A stretch of 46,289 bases of DNA from Oscillibacter sp. MSJ-31 (GTDB taxonomy: Bacteria > Bacillota > Clostridia > Oscillospirales > Oscillospiraceae): NCBI RefSeq assembly GCF_018918025.1, contig NZ_JAHLPT010000018.1, positions 1 through 46,289 on the forward strand. The letters run 5' to 3'. Shown one piece after another: positions 16,063 through 24,579 of the stretch. Position 1 is the first letter of the stretch; every line of letters begins with the position of its first letter. The position numbers and the translations under genes are program-made. The notes below the pieces were generated by a model. That model was not told the origin of the DNA, did not search any database, and saw only the letters and a program-made list of their open reading frames with translations.

Positions 16063-16091
16063 TTGACAAACGGCGGGGAATAGGGTATACT
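16063..16091 (+). promoter_or_regulatory. Promoter of the G5/3D-domain gene
   Basis: A consensus TTGACA (16063-16068), 17-bp spacer and TATACT (16086-16091). The predicted start falls just before the WalR-like box. Confidence 0.85.
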
Positions 16092-16107
16092 CCTCGGAGT
16101 TTAAAAG

Positions 16108-16149
16108 GTTACAAAATGGTTACAATAAAATGACAATTGTAACCATTTT
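16108..16149 (-). promoter_or_regulatory. WalR-like box and inverted repeat
   Basis: On the minus strand TGTAAC-N5-TGTAAC (16119-16124 and 16108-16113; 11-bp period) matches the WalR/YycF consensus TGTWAH-N5-TGTWAH. A third TGTAAC is on the plus strand at 16138-16143, so the sites also form a 14-bp perfect inverted repeat (AAAATGGTTACAAT, 16113-16126 with 16136-16149). It lies downstream of the -10, a position that would suit repression. Confidence 0.6.
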
Positions 16150-16193
16150 GATGCGCCGCCTGTTCGGCGCACAGCAAACTTCGGAGGTCAACT

Positions 16194-17210
16194 ATGTTAG
16201 CAAACTGGAAGAAGCGGGTCTTCCCGCTCAACCGGCGGCAGGCGGTTTTCGCCATGCTGCTGTGTCTGGTGCTGGCTGTGAACGCGGTCCCCGCTCTGCG
16301 CGCAAGCGCGCTCTACCTCATCACCGATGGCGAGGCGACCACGGCGGTCGAGCTGGCCGAGCCGGTGACGGCGGATAAACTGATCGTCGTCGGCGCGGCG
16401 GACGGCTCGGCCGAGCTGCGCTTTGAGGGCGGACACAAGGTCACAGTCACCCACGGTACGGACGCGGAGCAGTACGCCACCACCCGCACCAACGAAACAG
16501 CCGACGCGCTCTTAAAGCGCATGGGCATCTCGGTCGGCCCGATGGAGATGGTCAAGGTCGACGTGAGCGAGCCGGAGATCTTTATCGAGATCGCCGCGAG
16601 CTTCACCTACTACGAGACGCTCACCGAGCCGGCGGAGCACGCCACGGTCTACACCAGGAGCTATAAGGTCCCCAAGGGGGAGACGCAGGTCTGGCAGCAG
16701 GGCATGAACGGTACGCGCGAGGTGGTCTATGAGGTCGTTTACGCCGACGGCGAGCTGGTCTCGCGTCAGGCGGTCGCCGAGCAGAACAATACCAGCGTCA
16801 CCGAGTACGCCTACGTCGGCACCCTCGTCAAGGAGGCGCAGGCGGGCGATACCATTGCCTCGGTCGTGAAGAACAGCGACGGCAGCGGCTATCTGCTCAT
16901 GCAGTCCGGCGACGCGCTGCACTTCACCGGCTCGATGGAGGTCAAATGTACCGCCTACACCACCGGCTACGACGGGGTTGGCACCATCACCGCGACCGGC
17001 ACCACGGTCGCGCGCGGCTGCGTGGCGGTGGACAAGAGCGTCATCCCGCTGGGGACGACCATGTTCATCACCTCCGGGTCCTACACCTACGGTATGAGCC
17101 ATGCGGAGGATACCGGCGTGCGGGGCGCGAAGATCGACCTGTTCATGGACACCTACAACGAGTGCATCCAGTTCGGGCGGCGCAATTCCGTCGCCTATTT
17201 TCTCGACTGA
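16194..17210 (+). CDS. G5 and 3D domain cell-wall protein
   Basis: 338-residue exported protein. Residues 1-40 carry a positively charged start and hydrophobic segment (QAVFAMLLCLVLAVNAVPAL), a signal peptide or anchor. Next come a DUF348-like region, a G5 domain (about 140-215, with YTRSYKVPKGETQVWQQG), and a C-terminal 3D domain (about 250-338) whose three aspartates are visible in VAVDKSVIPLG, HAEDTG and IDLFMDT. The layout matches YabE/YocH-type wall hydrolases, in which the 3D domain resembles the MltA lytic transglycosylase core. Function in peptidoglycan turnover is inferred. A GGAGG site precedes the ATG; terminator at 17217-17252. Confidence 0.87.
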   Translation: MLANWKKRVFPLNRRQAVFAMLLCLVLAVNAVPALRASALYLITDGEATTAVELAEPVTADKLIVVGAADGSAELRFEGGHKVTVTHGTDAEQYATTRTNETADALLKRMGISVGPMEMVKVDVSEPEIFIEIAASFTYYETLTEPAEHATVYTRSYKVPKGETQVWQQGMNGTREVVYEVVYADGELVSRQAVAEQNNTSVTEYAYVGTLVKEAQAGDTIASVVKNSDGSGYLLMQSGDALHFTGSMEVKCTAYTTGYDGVGTITATGTTVARGCVAVDKSVIPLGTTMFITSGSYTYGMSHAEDTGVRGAKIDLFMDTYNECIQFGRRNSVAYFLD

Positions 17211-17216
17211 GAGCAT

Positions 17217-17252
17217 GAAAAAAACCGAGGGCGGCTGCCCTCGGTTTTCTTT
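17217..17252. terminator. Bidirectional terminator
   Basis: AAAACCGAGGGC (17221-17232) pairs with GCCCTCGGTTTT (17237-17248) around GGCT. It sits between the converging G5/3D and TauE/SafE genes and has T runs on both strands. Confidence 0.9.
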
Positions 17253-17261
17253 TCGCTTTTC

Positions 17262-18038
17262 TCAGAACAGCAGCTCATAGAGCATCTTCACGAACAGCAG
17301 GCCCAGCACCAGAAACATCACGCTGCGGATCTTCTTGCTGCCGCCGCGGATGGCGTAGAGCGCGCCGAGATAATTGCCGGCGATGCTGCACGCGAGAGCG
17401 GGGATCGCCAGCGCCCAGAGCACCTGCCCGTGCAGGATCCACACCACGGCGGAGGCGGCGCAGGAGGCCAGGTTGCTCGCCTTGGCGCAGCCGCCCGCGG
17501 TGATGAGGTCGAGCGAGAGCAGCGCCGTGAAGCCGAGGATCATAAAGGTGCCGGTACCCGGGCCGACCAGCCCGTCGTAGCAGCCGAACACCAGTCCGAT
17601 GAGGGCGGAGCGCAGCAGCTCCTGCCGCGGCGTATAAACGGGACGCTCCTCGGCGGGAATGTCCCGCCCGAAGTCCTTTTTGACGCTCAGAAAGACAGCC
17701 ACGCAGGGCAGGGCCACGAGCATCAGCGTCTCGAGCGTCTGCTCGGAGATGAGGGCCGCCAGCTCCGTGCCGACAGCCGAGCCGATGAGCGCGCACACCG
17801 CCGCCGTGACGGCGGGACGCAGCAGGACCTTGCCGCTGCGGAAATACTTCAGCGCGGCGACGAGCGTGCCCGTGCCGTTGACGACCTTGTTCGTGCCGGC
17901 GGCCAGGTGGGCGGGGATACCGGCCATCAGATAGGCGGGCAGCGAGATGATCCCGCCGCCGCCGGCGACGGAGTCCACAAAGCCCGCGAGAAACACGAGC
18001 GGCAGGACGATGAGATAGGTGACAGGCGTCAGCTCCAT
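17262..18038 (-). CDS. TauE/SafE family sulfite/organoanion exporter-like membrane protein
   Basis: 258-residue membrane protein with about eight hydrophobic segments, typical length for the TauE/SafE family (DUF81). Family marks include AGFVDSVAGGGGIISLPA near the N-terminus and FGCYDGLVGPGTGTFMI in the second half, the two pseudo-symmetric repeats. Members export or import sulfite, sulfoacetate or similar anions; the substrate here is unknown. The ATG at 18038, after an AGAGG site, is preferred to a TTG seven codons upstream. It is monocistronic. Confidence 0.87.
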   Translation of the reverse strand: MELTPVTYLIVLPLVFLAGFVDSVAGGGGIISLPAYLMAGIPAHLAAGTNKVVNGTGTLVAALKYFRSGKVLLRPAVTAAVCALIGSAVGTELAALISEQTLETLMLVALPCVAVFLSVKKDFGRDIPAEERPVYTPRQELLRSALIGLVFGCYDGLVGPGTGTFMILGFTALLSLDLITAGGCAKASNLASCAASAVVWILHGQVLWALAIPALACSIAGNYLGALYAIRGGSKKIRSVMFLVLGLLFVKMLYELLF

Positions 18039-18160
18039 AAAAACGACCTCTTTCTGCAAATATCGGCAGAATCATAGCACAGGCGCGAAAAAAATGCTAC
18101 TCTTTTTCGCCCCTCTGTGGTAAAATATTTTCGATTCTTTCACCTGCAAAGGAGACACGC

Positions 18161-19027
18161 ATGGAGCATTGTGACTTTGCCGCCATCGAGGCGCTGCTGC
18201 GCCGCCACGGCTTTCATTTCAGCAAGTCCATGGGGCAGAATTTCCTCATCGACGCCTCCGTCCCCGCCGCCATCGCCGAGGCGAGCGAGGCGGGGGAGGG
18301 AAACGGCGTGCTGGAGATCGGCCCCGGCATCGGCGCGCTCAGCCACGAGCTCTGCCGCCGTGCGGGCAGGGTCGTCGCGGTCGAGCTGGACAAGGCGCTG
18401 CTGCCCATTCTGGATGAGACGATGGCGAACTTCGATAACTTCGAGGTCGTCTCCGCCGATATCCTCAAGACCGACATTCCCGCCCTTGTGCGCGAAAAGC
18501 TCGCGGGGCTCACGCCCATCGTCTGCGCGAACCTGCCCTATAACATCACGACGCCCGCCATCACGGCGCTGCTCGAGTCAAGGTGCTTTGAGAGCATCAC
18601 GGTGCTCGTGCAGAAGGAGGTCGCCGAGCGGCTCTGCGCCGCGCCGGGCACCGCCGCCTACGGCGCGTTCTCGGTCTATATGCAGTACCACACCGCGCCG
18701 CGCCTGCTCTTCGAGGTCGGTCGCGAGTGCTTCCAGCCGCAGCCGAAGGTGACCTCCGCCGTCCTGCGCGCCGAGGTGCGTAAGACGCCGCCGGTCGCGG
18801 TGGAGGACGAGAAATTCTTCTTCCGCGTCGTCTATGCCGCCTTCGCCCTGCGCCGCAAGACGATCGTCAACAGCCTGATGACCGGCTTCGGCAGCCGGCT
18901 CACCAAGGAGCAGGTGACCGAGGCGGTCGTCTCCGCCGGTCTTGCGCCGACGGTCCGCGGCGAGAAGCTGGGGCTGGAGGAGTTCGCCCGTCTGACCCGC
19001 GCGCTGGCTGAGCGCCTGCCGGCTTGA
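18161..19027 (+). CDS. rsmA: 16S rRNA dimethyladenosine transferase RsmA (KsgA)
   Basis: 288-residue SAM-dependent methyltransferase dimethylating A1518 and A1519 of 16S rRNA. Motifs: KSMGQNFLID at the start, SAM motif I VLEIGPGIGALS, acidic VELD, and catalytic motif NLPYNIT (NLPY at about residue 125). Length is typical. AAAGGAG precedes the ATG. A TAAAAT hexamer at about 18121 could be a -10 but no clear -35 is seen. Confidence 0.95.
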   Translation: MEHCDFAAIEALLRRHGFHFSKSMGQNFLIDASVPAAIAEASEAGEGNGVLEIGPGIGALSHELCRRAGRVVAVELDKALLPILDETMANFDNFEVVSADILKTDIPALVREKLAGLTPIVCANLPYNITTPAITALLESRCFESITVLVQKEVAERLCAAPGTAAYGAFSVYMQYHTAPRLLFEVGRECFQPQPKVTSAVLRAEVRKTPPVAVEDEKFFFRVVYAAFALRRKTIVNSLMTGFGSRLTKEQVTEAVVSAGLAPTVRGEKLGLEEFARLTRALAERLPA

Positions 19028-19068
19028 CGGCGGGACGCCATTTATAGAAAATAATAATGAGTTGATTT

Positions 19069-19132
19069 ATTGCTATTGAAGAACCTTTCTGCTAAACTGC
19101 TGAAGCAGGAGGACTCTCAATAGCAATTTTTC
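19069..19132 (+). promoter_or_regulatory. Long-stem hairpin with T run upstream of pckG
   Basis: ATTGCTATTGA (19069-19079) is perfectly complementary to TCAATAGCAAT (19117-19127), followed by TTTTTCT. The 37-nt interior can form CTGCT/AGCAG. It could be the rsmA terminator or a leader element. A promoter-like TTGCTA-N17-TAAACT overlaps it (19070-19098), so operator function is also possible. Confidence 0.5.
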
Positions 19133-19248
19133 TCTGTGCATCGGTCAGCTCCCTCTCCCGTCCGGGATGCAAAGCGAACCACACAGCCACGGGGTAAAAA
19201 TTTTCTTATCATTTGCCTCGCGGATATGCTGAAGAGGAAAGAAACGAG

Positions 19249-21075
19249 ATGACAAAACCCGAAAGCAAGACCGCTCTGAAGTGGATGGACGCGGCAAGCG
19301 CCCTCACGAAAAACGAGGCCGTTCTCCAGTGGATGGAGGAAATGGCCGCCATGACGCAGCCGGACAAGATCGTCTGGATCACCGGTGAGGAGGAACAGCT
19401 CGAGGCGCTGCGGAAGCAGGCCGTCGAGGAGGGCATCCTCATCAAGCTCAACGAGTATAAGCTCCCCGGCTGCTATCTCCACCGCACCGACCCGGACGAC
19501 GTCGCCCGCGTCGAGGACCGCACCTTCATCTGCTGTGAGCGCGAGGAGGACGCCGGTCCCACCAACCACTGGATGGACCCCAAGGAAATGTACGAGAAGA
19601 TGTACGCTCTCGCTGACGGCGCCTACAAGGGCCGCACGATGTACGTCATTCCGTACTCCATGTCCATCATCGGCTCGCCGTTCGCCAAGTACGGCTTTGA
19701 GCTGACGGACTCCATCTACGTCGTTCTGAATATGGCGATCATGACCCGTATCGGCAAGGCCGTGTGCGACGCGCTCGGCGACGATACCGGTTTTATCAAG
19801 GGACTGCACTGCCAGTGCAGTCTCGATAAAGAGAACAAGTACATTGTCCACTTCCCGCAGGACAATACCATCATTTCCATGAACTCCAACTACGGCGGCA
19901 ACGTGCTCCAGGGCAAGAAGTGCTTCGCCCTGCGCATTGCCTCCAACCTCGGCCGGCAGGAGGGCTGGATGGCGGAGCACATGCTCATCCTCGGCATCCA
20001 GAATCCCCGCGGCGAGATCAAGTACATCTCCGCCGCCTTCCCCTCCGCCTGCGGCAAGACGAACCTTGCCATGCTCATCCCGCCCGAGGGCCTGCAGCGC
20101 TGGGGCTGGCGCGTGTGGTGCGTGGGCGACGACATTGCGTGGCTGCGCATCGGCAAGGACGGCCGCCTCTGGGCGGTGAACCCCGAGAACGGCTTCTTCG
20201 GCGTCGCGCCGGGCACTTCCATGAAGTCCAACCCGAACGCCCTCATCTCCACGCATAAGGACACCATCTTCACCAACGTCGCCCTCGACCTGAGCGACAA
20301 CACCGTGTGGTGGGAGGGGCTGAACAAGACCCCGCCCGCCCGCGCGATCGACTGGCGCGGCCGTCCCTGGACGCCGCAGAGCCCCGAAAAGGCGGCGCAT
20401 CCCAACAGCCGCTTCACCGCGCCCGCCCGCAACTGCCCGTGCCTCAGCCCCGAGTTCGACAATCCCGAGGGCGTGCCCATCAGCGCCATCATCTTCGGCG
20501 GCCGCCGCGCCAAGACCGCGCCGCTGGTCTACCAGTCCTTCAACTGGCAGCACGGCGTGTTCGTCGGCTCCATCATGGCGTCGGAGACCACCGCCGCCGC
20601 GACCGGTCAGGTCGGCGTCGTGCGCCGCGACCCCATGGCGATGCTGCCCTTCTGCGGCTACCACATGGGCGACTACTGGCAGCACTGGCTGGATATGGGC
20701 AAGAAGATCCCGCACCCGCCCAAGATCTTCAATGTCAACTGGTTCCGTACCGACGACGAGGGTCACTTCGCATGGCCCGGCTTCGGCGACAATATGCGTG
20801 TGCTGCAGTGGATCATCTCCCGCGCGGACGATGAGATCGGCGCGGCGGAGACTGCGCTCGGCTACGAGCCCAACACCCACGACATCGACATGGAGGGCCT
20901 TGAAATGTCCATGTACGATATGCGCCGCCTGCTCTCCGTCGACCGTGACCTCTGGCTGCAGGAGTGCTCCGACGCCCGCGCCTACTACGAGAAGATCGGC
21001 AAGGTGCCCGAGGAGCTCTACGAGGAGCTTGACGCCCTTGAGATGCGTCTCAACCGCGGCTACAAGAGAAAGTAA
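19249..21075 (+). CDS. pckG: Phosphoenolpyruvate carboxykinase, GTP-dependent
   Basis: 608-residue GTP-type PEPCK interconverting oxaloacetate and PEP. The kinase P-loop is FPSACGKTN (the GTP-family form) and other family blocks include LHCQCSLDKENKY, NYGGN.LQGKKCFALRIA, and FGGRRAKTAPLVYQ. The ATP-dependent family lacks these and is shorter. In fermenting gut Clostridia the enzyme may run toward oxaloacetate, conserving GTP, or toward gluconeogenesis. The ATG at 19249 is taken because GAAGAGGAAAG precedes it and upstream in-frame codons are atypical. Strong terminator follows. Confidence 0.95.
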   Translation: MTKPESKTALKWMDAASALTKNEAVLQWMEEMAAMTQPDKIVWITGEEEQLEALRKQAVEEGILIKLNEYKLPGCYLHRTDPDDVARVEDRTFICCEREEDAGPTNHWMDPKEMYEKMYALADGAYKGRTMYVIPYSMSIIGSPFAKYGFELTDSIYVVLNMAIMTRIGKAVCDALGDDTGFIKGLHCQCSLDKENKYIVHFPQDNTIISMNSNYGGNVLQGKKCFALRIASNLGRQEGWMAEHMLILGIQNPRGEIKYISAAFPSACGKTNLAMLIPPEGLQRWGWRVWCVGDDIAWLRIGKDGRLWAVNPENGFFGVAPGTSMKSNPNALISTHKDTIFTNVALDLSDNTVWWEGLNKTPPARAIDWRGRPWTPQSPEKAAHPNSRFTAPARNCPCLSPEFDNPEGVPISAIIFGGRRAKTAPLVYQSFNWQHGVFVGSIMASETTAAATGQVGVVRRDPMAMLPFCGYHMGDYWQHWLDMGKKIPHPPKIFNVNWFRTDDEGHFAWPGFGDNMRVLQWIISRADDEIGAAETALGYEPNTHDIDMEGLEMSMYDMRRLLSVDRDLWLQECSDARAYYEKIGKVPEELYEELDALEMRLNRGYKRK

Positions 21076-21091
21076 CACCGAAAAACACAAC

Positions 21092-21123
21092 AAAGGACGC
21101 TGCCCGCCGGGCAGCGTCCTTTT
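21092..21123. terminator. Bidirectional terminator after pckG
   Basis: AAAGGACGCTGCCC / GGGCAGCGTCCTTT, a perfect 14-bp stem with a GCC loop, then TT. It separates pckG from the convergent protease gene. Confidence 0.92.
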
Positions 21124-21127
21124 GAGC

Positions 21128-22432
21128 TTAGCGTGATTCGTCCGCTTCGGCAGTCTCCGCGGCGGCCTCGCGCGCCGCGGACACGGCGTCAAGCACCTCC
21201 TGCAGCGTCATGCCCTCGCCGGTGAGGTCGGCCTCCAGCACCGGATCGAGCGGCACACAGAGGTACATATTGTTGCCGTAAACGTATGCGCCGGTCGTGA
21301 CGGCGACGGCGCGGCCGTATTCGTTGAGCAGCGCGCCGCCGCTCGAGCCGCGCGAGATGGTCGCGTCGCTGACGATGCAGGGCAGCGTCGAAAGGTCGGC
21401 CTTGTGCGCCGTGGCGCTCACGATGCCCCGGCTCATGGCGAGACCCAACCCCAGCGGATTGCCGAGCGCGTAGACCGTGTCGCCCATGCGCACCTCCTTC
21501 GCGCCCGCGAGCGCGATGGCGTGAAAGCGCGGAACGGTCTCGCCCTCTGCGGTCGTGCGCGCGATGCGGATAACGGCAAGGTCGATGTCGGCGTCGTAGT
21601 AGATCACGCGCTCGATCGCGCACGCTTCGCCCGTGATGAGCGTCGCGCGCCCGCTGATCGCGCCGTCGATGGAGTGGTAGTTCGTCACGGCAAGACCGTC
21701 CAGCGAGATGAGGAAGGCGCTGGCGTTGGCGGTCGGTTCATCGGCCTCGATGGCCTCCTCGTCCGCGAAAAGGTCAAGGCAGAGAATGGCGGAGAGGTGG
21801 CGGTCGGCGGCCTCGCGAGCGGTCAGCGTCTTGCGGCGCAGACCGAGCGCTTCGACCGCCGCGGCGGTGCAGAGCCCCTTCGCGAGCAGACCGTCGAGCA
21901 GCGTGCCGCCGTTCTTCGCGGGATAGGTCAGCGCGGCGAGCGCCGTTTCAAAGAGATCGCCGCGCGTGAGCGTGCCCTCAAGCGGATGGGAGATAAGGCC
22001 GATGCGCAGCGCGGTCCGCGCCGCGCTGCTTCCCAGCTCGGAGCCGCAGCCGAGTGCGCGCAGCAGCATGGCGCACCAGAGCTCTGCATCCAGCGCGCCG
22101 CCGGCGCGGTATTCGCTCCAGTCGATCAGGCCATGAAAGGCACAGTAGTTCACCGCGCTCCGCGCCCAAGAGGGAATACCTGCCCAGCCGCAGCTGCGGC
22201 GGTCGGCCTTTGCGGCTTTCTCCGCGCCGAGCAGACGCACGAGCAGCGCGGCGGCCTGCTCCTGCGTCGCGGCGTCCTCGGCGGCGTAGCCCGCTCCGGT
22301 GCCGGTCACAAGACCGAGGGATGCGAGGGCCTCCGCGGCGCGCGTGCCTTCGCCCTCCAGCGCCTGTGCGGCGGGGAGCAGAGAGATCGTCAGCGCGAGC
22401 GCGCAGACGAGGGACAATAGTTTCTTTTTCAT
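21128..22432 (-). CDS. Secreted SLH-like/trypsin-like serine protease
   Basis: 434 residues. A signal peptide (about 1-24, LLSLVCALALTISLLPAAQA) is followed by an SLH-like region (about 25-230) with an S-layer-type SWARSAVNYCAFHGLI segment, and then a trypsin-fold domain. The catalytic triad fits His253 (TNYHSIDGA), Asp284 (DIDLAVIRI) and Ser364 (RGSSGGALLN), as in DegP/HtrA-like S1C proteases; no PDZ domain follows. Probably a wall-attached, extracytoplasmic protease or sensor. The C-terminal tail is Ala/Glu rich. Promoter at 22465-22493. Confidence 0.82.
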   Translation of the reverse strand: MKKKLLSLVCALALTISLLPAAQALEGEGTRAAEALASLGLVTGTGAGYAAEDAATQEQAAALLVRLLGAEKAAKADRRSCGWAGIPSWARSAVNYCAFHGLIDWSEYRAGGALDAELWCAMLLRALGCGSELGSSAARTALRIGLISHPLEGTLTRGDLFETALAALTYPAKNGGTLLDGLLAKGLCTAAAVEALGLRRKTLTAREAADRHLSAILCLDLFADEEAIEADEPTANASAFLISLDGLAVTNYHSIDGAISGRATLITGEACAIERVIYYDADIDLAVIRIARTTAEGETVPRFHAIALAGAKEVRMGDTVYALGNPLGLGLAMSRGIVSATAHKADLSTLPCIVSDATISRGSSGGALLNEYGRAVAVTTGAYVYGNNMYLCVPLDPVLEADLTGEGMTLQEVLDAVSAAREAAAETAEADESR

Positions 22433-22464
22433 GGGATACCTCCGATGCTTGCGAGTCTGCTGCC

Positions 22465-22493
22465 ATTATGACACACTTCTCGTCAAAGGGCAA
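22465..22493 (-). promoter_or_regulatory. Promoter of the protease gene
   Basis: Minus strand TTGCCC (22488-22493), 17-bp spacer, CATAAT (22465-22470), about 30 bp upstream of the ATG. Confidence 0.55.
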
Positions 22494-22573
22494 CTCTTTT
22501 CCGCCGCGGGCGGACATAGGCGGCGGGTGCGCGGCATAGGTATGAGAAGATCATTCTGCATGGAGGCCGCCCT

Positions 22574-23194
22574 ATGAAAAAGCTCGCCGCGCTGCTGCTC
22601 AGCGCTCTGTTCCTGCTCCCGCTCACCGCCTGCCGCACGAAGGAGACCGCCTCCCGCGCGGAGACGGTGCAGGAGCGCTATGCCGCGCTCACGTCCTACA
22701 CGGCTGCCGCTGCGGTCGAGCTTGCGGACGAGGAGGAGAACGTGCGCTATACGCTCCGCTTCGACGCCGACGCGGAGGAGACAAGGGTCACCGTCCTCGC
22801 GCCGGAGCTGCTCGCGGGCGTGACGGCGCACCTCGCCGCCGATACGCTCAAGCTCGAATACGACGGCCTTGTGCTCGACGCGGGCGGGACGCCGGGAGGC
22901 GTCAGCGCCGTGACCTGCGTGCCCCTCGCGCTCCGCGCCGCCGGGGAGGGCTGGCTGACCGAGCGCAGCGAGGAGGAGATCGAATACGGCGGCGGGACGG
23001 TCCGCGCCCTGCGGCTGTGCTTCGAGAGCGAGGCGGGCGGCGAAACGATCCAATGTACGCTCTGGTTCGGCGCGGATGACGCGCCGCTGCGCGCGGAGAT
23101 CGCGGAAAAGGATAAAATTACCGCATATATGGAGTTTACGAGCTTTGCTTTTTGTGATACAATAGCGGCGGACGAAAGCGAAGCCGGCGGCTGA
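22574..23194 (+). CDS. LolA-like lipoprotein (YdcC position)
   Basis: 206-residue lipoprotein: signal peptide with lipobox LTAC (Cys20). The mature part resembles LolA/YdcC-like antiparallel beta proteins only in general pattern. The position directly upstream of alr matches Bacillus ydcC-alr-ndoAI-ndoA, where YdcC is a sporulation lipoprotein of the sigma-E regulon, so orthology is an inference from synteny. GGAGG lies before the ATG. An internal promoter candidate for alr (TTTACG, 17 bp, TACAAT at 23135-23163) lies near its 3' end. Confidence 0.7.
   Translation: MKKLAALLLSALFLLPLTACRTKETASRAETVQERYAALTSYTAAAAVELADEEENVRYTLRFDADAEETRVTVLAPELLAGVTAHLAADTLKLEYDGLVLDAGGTPGGVSAVTCVPLALRAAGEGWLTERSEEEIEYGGGTVRALRLCFESEAGGETIQCTLWFGADDAPLRAEIAEKDKITAYMEFTSFAFCDTIAADESEAGG
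23135..23163 (+). promoter_or_regulatory. Possible alr promoter inside the lipoprotein gene
   Basis: TTTACG (23135-23140), 17-bp spacer, TACAAT (23158-23163), in a locally AT-rich stretch about 90 bp before alr. Confidence 0.4.
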
Positions 23195-23256
23195 GCGTTT
23201 CTCCCTGCCGCGCGGAACGCCTTGCGTTACACTTGGAAGGAAAGCAGTGAACTTAT

Positions 23257-24426
23257 ATGGAGAGTACACTGAAGCGCACATGGGCGGAGATCAGCTTGGA
23301 TAATCTCACCCATAATTTTGAGACCATTCGCCGTCAGGTCGGACCGAAGGCGAAGCTCCTCGGCGTGGTCAAGGCGGACGCCTACGGTCACGGCGCGGTG
23401 CGCGTGGCGAAGCATCTTGAAAGGCTCGGCGCGGGCTATCTCGCCGTGTCGAACCTCGACGAGTGCGAGGAGCTGCGCGTGAACGGGATCACGCTCCCCA
23501 TCCTGATGCTGGGCTTCACGCCCGCCGATCAGGCCGGGCGCATCCTGAAAAACGACATGACGCAGGCCGTGCCGAACCTCGCCATCGCCGAGGCTTATTC
23601 CTCCGCCGCGGTCCACGCGGGCGGAACGATGAAGGTCCACATCAAGCTCGACACCGGCATGGGCCGTCTCGGCTTCCAGTGCGACGACGCGCACTTCGAC
23701 GCGAGCCTGCGCGACATTCTGAAGATCCTCACGCTTCCGGGGCTGGACGTGGAGGGCGTGTTCACGCACTTCTGCGTCAGCGACGAGGCGGCAGACGAGT
23801 GCGTGGAATTTACAAAGGTCCAGCACGACCGCTTCCTGCGCATGATCGACGCCGTGGAAACGCAGGGCAATTTCCGATTCCGCCTGCACCACTGCTGCAA
23901 CGCCGGCGGCATCGCCAGCTACCCCGAGTGGGCGTGGGACATGGTGCGCTGCGGCATCATTCTCTACGGCACGGGCGACCTTGCCGAGCGGATGGGCATG
24001 AAGCCCGTCATGACGGTCAAGACCACCATTTCCACCATCAAGGACTTTGACCCCGACACCTCCATCAGCTACGGCCGGCAGTTTTTCACGACAAGACCCA
24101 GCCGCATCGCGGTGCTGCCCATCGGCTACGCCGACGGCCTTTTCCGCGCCCTCTCCGGCAAGCTGCGCGTGCTCACGCCCTACGGCGAGGCGCAGCAGGT
24201 CGGGCGCATCTGCATGGATATGTGCATGATCGACGTGACCGACCTCCCGCAGCTCAGGGTCGGCGACGAGATCGAGGTGTTCGGCGAGCATCAGCTCATT
24301 GAGACCGCCGCCAAGCAGTGCGGCACCATCAGCTACGAGCTGCTTTGCGCCGTCAGCAAGCGCGTGCCGCGGTATTATTACCTCGGCGGCAAGTGCGTTG
24401 ACCGCAATCTCCAGCTCCTCGGATAA
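23257..24426 (+). CDS. alr: Alanine racemase
   Basis: 389-residue PLP enzyme making D-alanine for peptidoglycan. Catalytic Lys39 is in VVKADAYGHG; the second catalytic residue is the Tyr of SISYGRQF (about residue 270), and GRICMDMCMIDVTDLP is the typical C-terminal block. Standard length and order (TIM barrel, then beta domain). The start codon follows AAGGAAAG. In Bacillus the same neighbourhood carries a germination-controlling racemase, so a vegetative role and a role tied to spores are both possible. Confidence 0.95.
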   Translation: MESTLKRTWAEISLDNLTHNFETIRRQVGPKAKLLGVVKADAYGHGAVRVAKHLERLGAGYLAVSNLDECEELRVNGITLPILMLGFTPADQAGRILKNDMTQAVPNLAIAEAYSSAAVHAGGTMKVHIKLDTGMGRLGFQCDDAHFDASLRDILKILTLPGLDVEGVFTHFCVSDEAADECVEFTKVQHDRFLRMIDAVETQGNFRFRLHHCCNAGGIASYPEWAWDMVRCGIILYGTGDLAERMGMKPVMTVKTTISTIKDFDPDTSISYGRQFFTTRPSRIAVLPIGYADGLFRALSGKLRVLTPYGEAQQVGRICMDMCMIDVTDLPQLRVGDEIEVFGEHQLIETAAKQCGTISYELLCAVSKRVPRYYYLGGKCVDRNLQLLG

Positions 24427-24579
24427 GCACCGCCCCCGCGCGCCGCGCATAGGATAGCGTGGGCGGGGGAGCGGAGAAATTCGGTACGCTCCGTATAAAT
24501 CCCGCCCGAGTGTGGGAGAATGAAAGTGACCGGCCGCGAAGGACGCGGCGGGAACTTCTTCTCGGAGTGTGAACGAAGC

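Noticed and set aside
24520-24579. Longer MazF start at ATG 24520
   Set aside because: Its Shine-Dalgarno is only 1-2 nt from the ATG and the extra residues do not resemble MazF family N-termini.
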